A stretch of 64,000 bases of DNA, from positions 1-64,000 of the forward strand of contig JAKSZP010012114.1 in NCBI GenBank assembly GCA_022478985.1, given 5' to 3'. The translations under genes and the position numbers were made by a program. The stretch is from Massospora cicadina (Eukaryota > Entomophthoromycota > Entomophthoromycetes > Entomophthorales > Entomophthoraceae). The notes below the pieces were generated by a model. That model searched no databases. It was not told the origin of the DNA and was given only the letters and a program-made list of their open reading frames with translations. Positions within the stretch are counted from its first letter, which is position 1, and each line of letters starts with the position of its first letter. Below are positions 57,966 to 64,000 of this stretch, piece after piece.

Positions 57966-58838
57966 ATCAGTTAGGATATCTTCTGAATGACACAACTTTG
58001 TCAGGTAATGGAGACGTCAGGAGAGTGTCTATAGCTCTCCGATTCCCACCGTGGTGGTGCACGGTTCACAGGATCAATTCAAGGTACTAATCGTCAGTAT
58101 ATAATGATTTAATAGCTCCGCAGATGGTAATTGAGCTAAATTAACATAAGGCGGTGTGTTCAGAGTAGAGTAGAGTAATAGAATCATACAAACAGAAATA
58201 CTAAAATAGATCCCAAAGAGGATTCCATATCCAAGCGGCGTTCTTTGTAGGAGAATATTGGAATTTTGTGAGAAATTGCAATATTCAGGCGTTATGAAGG
58301 CTATAAAATCATTAGTTTTGTGGCTCTAGTGAAGGTGAAAACAAGGCAAAGAAGTTATTAGTCTCGTTGCAATTATAAATACAATGGGAATGCTGAGCTT
58401 TGTTATGAATTGACAAAAATAGAGTTATGCGAAAAAAATAAGTGGTACTTTATTAGTTAACAATGTGGGATATTAAAGGAGTAGATTTGGTAGTTCTTTG
58501 TGGGGATCTTTGTGCTTCAACTGAGGTAAGATTTTTTCTAATAGAGTACTGCTATTGCTGATTATTAGTATACTTGTGATGGTCAGGTCTGATAAAGTTC
58601 TTATTAGATGGGATCAACCTTCTTGTGGAGGACTTAGCCTCTTTGGATTGCCTAGACTCTTCAGATTGCTTAGCCTCATCTGTCAGAGGAGGCCAATAAC
58701 TCCAAATGATTGATTGTCAGTCTAACCACGAATTGGATATCTCTGATGGGGTTTTTAAGATCATATTAGACCAAGACACTGAACCTTGATCTTGGTTAGA
58801 ATTGGTCATTGCAGTTGAATCTCCAGCAATGCTCCCTC
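57966..58838. other. unassigned sequence
   Basis: No ORF or repeat identified. Contains a GC-richer patch at 58005-58080 with a CACCGTGGTGGTGCAC inverted repeat. Could be LTR or leader of a lost element. Confidence 0.35.
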
Positions 58839-59165
58839 AAGATCTTTCCTAGGGGGCACGTACTTATGAAAAAACCTATTTTTTCTATTTATAACAGTCC
58901 CAGTATCAATAGCCAAAATGGAGTATTCAATACCATAAAGATAATTAATATGGTAAGGACCAGCCCATAATGTATCAAGTTTATGAATCCGTCCTCCATG
59001 TCTATAAATGATTGAATATTACAAGATCCTGATTTGATATTAAGGTAAAGTAGGTCAAATAGCATTGGTTCTAGTTCCCTCTTTTTATGGTTGTAGCAGC
59101 AAGAGAACTCTGTTGGACTTTTGGAGATTTTTAGCTCGCTGGTGCTTATAAGCCTAAAAATGCAA
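58839..59165 (-). pseudogene. Gypsy integrase C-terminal remnant
   Basis: Minus strand near 59020-58930: HKLDTLWAGPYHINYLYGIE-like reading with stops (RIHKL, GWSLPY, LWYEI), then PP-K-LEG at 58850 where the plus strand carries CAAGATCTTTCCTAGGGGGCACGT. Homologous to 55290-55560. Confidence 0.55.
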
Positions 59166-59422
59166 CAACTGGGGGAGAAAACCACTTTAAAATAATAGGG
59201 TTAAATAAATAATAAAACTTAGAATTTCTGGGCTTTTTTGTGTATTTATTGATAGCTGCGGGATTTAAGAAAGGATCTTTATTCTTCAGTCAATAATTCA
59301 TATTTAACATAATAGTGTTCGAGGTTTGGATTGCTTAGTGCATTCCAAATTAGGAAATATGTGAGTGGACCTATTGGGTCATTTTAAACTCGCATCACTT
59401 CAGGGAGCCGCGGACTTGAATA
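59166..59422. other. unassigned spacer before element F
   Basis: About 250 bp of AT-rich sequence with no frame or motif that I can assign. Confidence 0.4.
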
Positions 59423-59500
59423 TGTCTGAAATTTCCCCGTTTCTCCCACGATTGCCCCTCAACATTCTTTGTCAGGCCCCTGGGAGGCAAATTTCAGACA
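59423..59500 (-). repeat. candidate very short 3' LTR of element F
   Basis: TGTCTGAAATTTCCCC ... GGGAGGCAAATTTCAGACA: a 78-bp unit with TG/CA ends and 12-bp terminal inverted repeats, directly next to the polypurine tract of F. The other LTR is outside the window, so true length cannot be checked. Confidence 0.4.
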
Positions 59501-59513
59501 TTACCCCCTCAAG
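59501..59513 (-). promoter_or_regulatory. polypurine tract of element F
   Basis: Minus-strand CTTGAGGGGGTAA abutting TGTCTGAAAT; same GGGGGTAA-TG junction as in E and C. Confidence 0.75.
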
Positions 59514-59514
59514 A

Positions 59515-60748
59515 ATGTTGGGGGAGAATAGGGCTGAAGGAAGCGCCCATGAACTCGGTTGATGGTGATCCTGGAAACAAGGGATTTGATAGAATACTCA
59601 TCCCCTCACTTGTATGTGACTGAGAAGGGCCCTTCCCAGATAGAGCCAAACATCTCACTTCTTGGAGTGATTCAGTTGTGGTAATAGAGGACCAAGTCAG
59701 ATACCTGAAATGAGGAAAGAGGGGCCCTGAGCTCATTCGCGGCTTGGCCTTCTTTGGTGACAGTCTTTGCTAAGTTAGTCATAGCCTCAGACTGTAGTTT
59801 TATGATGTGCTGGGCCAACTTTCTCATGGCTTGTTCAGGATTGGTCCTATCAGAGAAGACATCTTTGGCTAATAGCGCTGGTACCCCAGGTTCTCGCCCA
59901 TATAACACTTGGAAAAAGGACATTTTAAGTATATGATGATAGCTAATGCGATAAGCCATGAGCGCACTGGGCAAATAGAGATCCCAGTGAAGAGGGTCTG
60001 AACTGGCCATCTTCCGCAATATAGAGACCAGGATCCCATTAGCTCTTTCTACAGACCCATTAGTGGATGGATTATAGGAAGCGGAGAAAAGTTGTTGCAT
60101 CCCCATGGAAGTGACAAGAAGCTTTACCACTCTGTAAGTGAAGTTTTTTCTGTTATCACAAAGGAGAACCTGAGGACAACCATGCCGCGTGAAGATGTAT
60201 TTATGTAAAAAGTTAGTCGTGGCTTTGGAAGTCTGAGCGGGGAGAGCCACAGCTTCAACCCATTTGGTAAAATGATCTATACCAACCAAGATATAACGAT
60301 TACCCCCTGTAGTCTGAGGGAGAGGACCTACCACATCCAAACTAATGGTGTGGAAAGGTTGATGGGGCGTCGTAGGTTGGTACTGATAACGAGATTTGAA
60401 GCAGGATTGTTATTTGCAGGTCAGGCAGGCATCCAAGACTTCCACTATGGTTTCCATGATGCCCTCCCAATAATACCGCTCTTTAACCCACTCATAGGTT
60501 TTCCTGACTCCGCCATGGCCCATGAGAGTGTAAGACTCCATAATCGCAGGTATGCGCTCAGATGGCCGGAGATAGGGCAACCATTTGGCCCCTACTTGCT
60601 TGTACAACTTCCCGCTCTCCACCTTGGTATTGTGGGAGTGCCAGGCTAACATCTTTTGTATGGGCTCATCTTCATCAGCCCACACCACGGGAGTCATTAG
60701 GAGGTCATGCAACCTCTCAGATTCACTATTATTTAAGGTGAAGAACAA
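59515..60748 (-). pseudogene. integrase of element F
   Basis: N to C on the minus strand: zinc-binding domain MGHGGVRKTYEWVKERYYWE and DACLTCK (60600-60410), core MDVVGPLPQTTGGNRYILVG (60340), IDHFTKWVEAVALP, VLLCDNRKNFTYRVV (second Asp), FSASYNPSTNGSVERANGIL (catalytic Glu). All three DDE residues are present. A frameshift near 59672 breaks the C-terminal domain (SDLVLYYHN then FGSIWEGPFSVTYK in another frame), which ends RFLQPYSPPTFL near 59515. A break also separates the zinc-binding and core parts at 60340-60410. Confidence 0.85.
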
Positions 60749-61169
60749 GCAAACGCATCAACCCATCAACAATCATACGGCATGTTCTGGCGCGATGCTC
60801 AATAGTCATATCATAATGCTGGAGCTTAAGAGCCCAGCGAGCCAACCGCCCAGTGGGATCCTTCATATTCTGCAACCACTTTAGAGAGGCGTGGTCGGTG
60901 AATACTTTGAAGGAAGTTCCATAAAGGAAAGGGCGGTATTGCTTAACAGCAAGCAAGACAGCTAAGCACTTTTTCTCAGTGACGCTGTAATTGCGCTCAG
61001 CTTTTGAAAGCATTTTACTAAAATATGACATGGGACGATCAACCCCATTTTCGTCCAATTGAGCTAAGATAGCTCCACCGGCGTAATCAAAAGCATCCGT
61101 GAATAACATGAAGGGCTTGCCATAGTCAGGGTGACGGAGTATTGACCTTTTTTGTAATAGCGCCTTCAT
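60729..61169 (-). pseudogene. RNase H of element F
   Basis: Open 146-codon stretch: FMLFTDAFDYAGGAILAQLD (catalytic Asp), YSVTEKKCLAVLLAVKQYRP (catalytic Glu), FKVFTDHASLKWLQNMKDPT (Asp), WALKLQHYDMTIEHRA. Catalytic residues all present. It follows RT in a different frame at 61169. Confidence 0.85.
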
Positions 61170-61860
61170 GATCTCAAACGCGGCTTTTTGTTCAGCACCC
61201 CAATGGAAAGGGGTGTTCTTAGCCAGGAGACGGACAAGAGCTCGCTGAGTTGGGAGAATTTAGGGATGAATTGATGGTAGTACCCAATCATGCCCAAGAA
61301 GGCTTGTATGTCTTGAAGAGTTTTAGGAGGAAGTCCAGCTTCTTCTGGAAGAAAGTACACTTGGAGGGCTTTAGTTTGAGGTTGGATGCCCGCAAGCGTT
61401 GAAACACCTCTTTTAGGTGCGCGAGATGCTCATTGAAAGTCTTTGAGAAGACTGTGATGTTATCTAAGTAAACAATGACACAGCTCAGCTTGATGTCCTG
61501 GAGGATGTGATCCATGGCCCGCTGAAAAGTGGCGGGTGCATTGCACAAACCTTGAGGTTGCCGAGTGGGATGAAATAAGCCCTCGCTGCAGATAAGGGCG
61601 CACTTCTCCTGATCCTGTGGAGAAAGGTCCTTCTGCCAGTACCCGCTAGCCAAGTCCATGGCGGAGAAGAATTTAGACCCAGAGAGTTGGGCTAGCGCAT
61701 CATCAATGTGGGGGATAGGATAGCTGTTCTTCTTAGTGAGGTTGTTCAGCTTATGGTAGTCCATAACCACCTGATGACCCCCTTTTTCTTTATCAACAGG
61801 AGCGGAGAAGACCAAGGGCTTTGGGATGGCATAGTCATTATCAGAGGTGGAGAAAATGTC
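61166..61860 (-). pseudogene. reverse transcriptase of element F
   Basis: Open 61815-61288: VFSAPVDKEKGGHQVVMDYH, KLNNLTKKNSYPIPHIDDAL, FFSAMDLASGYWQKDLSPQD, GLFHPTRQPQGLCNAPATFQ, LSCVIVYLDNITVFSKTFNE. The catalytic YLDD is YLDN, a single Asp-to-Asn (GAT to AAT class) change. A shift near 61290 moves into the 61360-61166 frame (IQAFLGMIGYYHQFIPKFSQ). Otherwise nearly complete. Confidence 0.85.
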
Positions 61861-61863
61861 ACT

Positions 61864-62954
61864 TTAGGCCTTCAGCAGGGTGTGTACCTTCTCCAGCTCA
61901 GCTGGGGTTAGCTCATCGGAGATATTAACGGAAGGTAGGGTACATATTGACTGGTCAGCAGGTAAGCCCATATCTGCCATAGACCCAATGCAGTGGACTT
62001 GGCTTATTTCCTCAAGGGGAATCAGAAAGCCTCTTCCGATCTCCTGGTGCTTTTTTACGACCATATCCTTTGAGGTGAGATTTCCAAGCAGAAGGTTGAT
62101 AGGCCGTTGATACGCTGGGTCTAGTATGCCCAGCAGAACTCTAGGCTCCAAGGGGCTAACTCCATCAATGCTTGTTAGGTGTAATAAGAAGTTGCGGGGG
62201 ATTTGCATAGTAACCTTGGTGTCTAGCACCTTCTGTTCACCCGCTTTAATTACTACCTCTTCTGTAGCATAGAAAGGGATACCCTCGAGGGCGTCCACTG
62301 ATGGAGGCAACATCTTGGTGTTGCGTCCTGCCGTTGTGTAGTGTAGGGATAAGGCAGAAGAGGGAAACTCAACAGTACAGGTGAAATCTTTTTTATTGAG
62401 CTCTTCATTGGCTAAAATCAGAGGAACCTCATAGTTAAGCAGGGAGAGATAGCCCTGTTTCAGATTGATGATCCCCTCATACTCGAGTATGAACTGGGTA
62501 CCAATGAGCATGTCATATGTATTGTTGGTTAAGGCTACCGCTGGGGCTGAGAGGAGAAGTTTCCCAAATCGGATAGGTAAAGATGAGTAAGCCCCAATGG
62601 CGCGGGTATTGGTTGGGTTCACAGGAGACCCAGTGTCAAGAATAGCCTTACCCGCGCTCCTTTAACAACAACTTCTACTTTAGTTAAAGTTCCACCCAGC
62701 TTGAGGGGAAGAGCAAGAACCTCCTTGAGATCAAGCGTAGAGACAAGGCGGTTGGCAGTCTCAGGGTATTTCTCCTGGATAGTTTGCAACGTATACACAC
62801 TCTGAGGGAGCCAAAGCATTGAGGCAACAAGCTGATCCGCGTCACTGGTGGTATCAATAACCTCCAGGCCTCTCAACACCTGATAAAGATAGGTGCGGCT
62901 GGGCACTTTATCCCAATCCACTCGATCTGGTTTTAAGTGATTGGGTACCTCCAC
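61864..62954 (-). pseudogene. protease and flanking linker of element F
   Basis: Open 62954-62619: VPNHLKPDRVDWDKVPSRTY ... VEVVVKGARVR, then a one-base shift at about 62655 restores AILDTGSPVNPT (DTGS intact, 62640-62600). The second frame 62622-61864 has AIGAYSSLPIRFGKLLLSAP, AVALTNNTYDMLIGTQFILE and a long linker (MQIPRNFLLHLTSIDGVSPL; HQEIGRGFLIPLEEISQVHC). The only intact DTG protease site in the window, separated from its upstream frame by one indel. Confidence 0.82.
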
Positions 62955-64000
62955 TTCCCCCTGAGGCTCCTAAGACATAGTGACCGTTATCTTCACAACC
63001 CCCTCAGTATCGTCATCAGAGGGATTCTCAATACAGGTTAGAGAGTCCATAGGGGGTGTGGGATTGGCAACAGCTTTAACTTGAGCCTTAGGAGGGATAG
63101 ATTCGGGTTGCCTCATGGTTATAGGTTTAGTGCGAGGTACAACTAGAGGAAAGGCCGGTGGGGATAAAGGTAGCGCCTTATGAGAACGTGACGTTCAGGC
63201 ACTTTGGAAAACTGCTCTTCTGAAGGAGGGAGCCAGGCAAAGTGATAGCTAGCTGTGTCAGCTGCACTTTTGAACCAGATGATGAAGGGGGCAGCGCCGT
63301 GGAATTCAATGCTTCAACTTCAACAGCATTAGGCCGAGCAGTGGCTGGGTGCTTTGGTGCACCAGGTGGTTTAGCTTTCGTGACCTGGCCATTTGACCCG
63401 TTGTTAATGGGGGCAGTTGGTACCCGAGGAAGGGGTTTAGGCTTAGACTAAGGCTTTGAAGATAAAGATGAGCCAGCAAAAGGGGCATCTACTTTCACCG
63501 ACGAAGTTTGTTGAGCTGGAGCCAACGAAGAGCACTGCCCCGTCACAGCTATAACCATCTGCTTATTGTTATGGGAAGTAGAAGCAGTTTGTGCTGGCAA
63601 CTTTGCAGAGTCAGGTTTTCAAATGGAGACAGCCATAGTAGATGCAACATTGGGTGGCGTAGAAGCTTTGCTCATCGCTCCTTGTGTAGGATCAAGCTCA
63701 TATATATCCGCCACCTCTAACAAGGCCTCCTTGATATCGTTTACATTTTTGAAAGTGCGCTTTATGGAAGCGAGATGCATGGCTAATGCAGGATAGGCCA
63801 CCAGGCCAGCCAAGATAGTTGCAATAGCATCGTATAGGGGTAGCATTTTAACAAGCAATAGGGGTTGCGCTTTCATGTAAAAGCGTTTAGCAAAGGAGGC
63901 GATTGATTCACCCTGTGATAGGCTAAGGCACATAAAAGCCTGTTTCTGCCTATTCAAACTTCGTAATGAGCCGGATTCTTCAGTTATGGCTTGCTTCACA
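62955..64000 (-). pseudogene. gag of element F (runs off window)
   Basis: Minus strand from the window edge: open 63999-63619 (MKQAITEESGSLRSLNRQKQ; AFMCLSLSQGESIASFAKRF; DIYELDPTQGAMSKAS), a capsid-like retrotransposon Gag domain. Then a Pro/Ser/Thr/Lys-rich linker (about 63600-62970: KAKPPGAPKHPATARPNAVE, VKAVANPTPPMDSLTCIENP). I see no CCHC zinc knuckle in this part, unlike the A, C, E and LINE Gags. An in-frame stop separates the linker from the protease frame near 62972. Confidence 0.7.

Larger units (their letters stand above)
59423..64000 (-). mobile_element. Gypsy element F, 3' part, best preserved
   Basis: Minus-strand Ty3/Gypsy element running off the right end in gag. Polypurine tract CTTGAGGGGGTAA at 59501-59513. 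Long open stretches for each pol domain, higher GC and few stops mark it as the youngest Gypsy copy in the window. It is a different lineage from A/C/E (integrase DVVGPLPQTTGGNR rather than DVVGPLLNSANRSK). Confidence 0.9.

Noticed and set aside
58005..58080. tRNA-like patch with CACCGTGGTGGTGCACGGTTC
   Set aside because: It has a B-box-like GGTTC but no A box, acceptor stem or cloverleaf that I could fold by eye.
63242..63796. Plus-strand ORFs near the right edge
   Set aside because: Antisense to element F gag and its proline-rich linker, which give the recognisable retroelement wording.
1..64000. CRISPR arrays, operons, bacterial promoters or prophage
   Set aside because: No spaced short repeats of the right type; content is entirely eukaryotic retroelements.

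Overview
The window is a eukaryotic, transposon-saturated stretch with no recognisable host gene, no rRNA or tRNA gene and no prokaryotic feature. Every interpretable segment is a retroelement or a retroposed copy: at least eight Ty3/Gypsy elements or fragments, three LINEs and one unidentified ORF-bearing retroposon family (called family X here). Gag-pol organisation, zinc-knuckle Gags and a Tad/L1-like LINE with CCHC ORF1 and C-terminal zinc finger would fit a large-genome fungus. An early-diverging or repeat-rich lineage is my guess, and the sequence does not prove a taxon.

Layout, with elements lettered. A (+, about 1-6959) is a decayed Gypsy element ending in a 3' LTR. B (-) is split into 6960-7977, 15397-15872 and 21126 to about 25543. 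C (-, 7978-15396, TSD gatgg) is a complete Gypsy element inserted into B. LINE-1 (+, 15873-21109, 16-bp TSD) is also inserted into B. A full-size family X copy lies at 25544 to about 27400 (-). G (-, 27400-29663) is a gag-protease half. An LTR-like region at 29664-30726 is followed by D (-), which is split by LINE-2 (31989-37271), LINE-3 (37328-42611) and Gypsy element E (+, 43534-49708, TSD aatcc); D ends near 52884 and a probable LTR follows. J (+, 53990-54900), H (-, 55290-56130 and 57360-57960) and an integrase remnant at 58840-59160 are strongly eroded. F (-, from 59423 past the window end) is the best preserved Gypsy element.

The nesting gives a relative chronology: B and D are old hosts, C, E and the LINEs are later, and tiny family X insertions sit inside B, C, G, H and between LINE-2 and LINE-3. 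No reverse transcriptase seen in the Gypsy copies keeps an intact YLDD (A YLND, B YLAN, C YLNN, E YLYN, F YLDN), and most proteases have lost DTG, so all look non-autonomous today. Many E stops are TGA where a relative has an Arg codon, as expected of CpG deamination.

Most unusual observations: (1) family X leaves insertions as short as 16-17 bp, all ending CCATCTAGTACTAAAA and each flanked by 15-17-bp target duplications; (2) four copies of GGAATAAATAT(C/AG)TTCTT-like target bracket LINE-2, a 22-bp X insertion and LINE-3 in a row, i.e. three insertions at one target; (3) element C carries a roughly 1.1-kb block with plus-strand coding character, antisense to C, between integrase and the 3' LTR; (4) family X appears to encode an unknown protein of roughly 540 residues.
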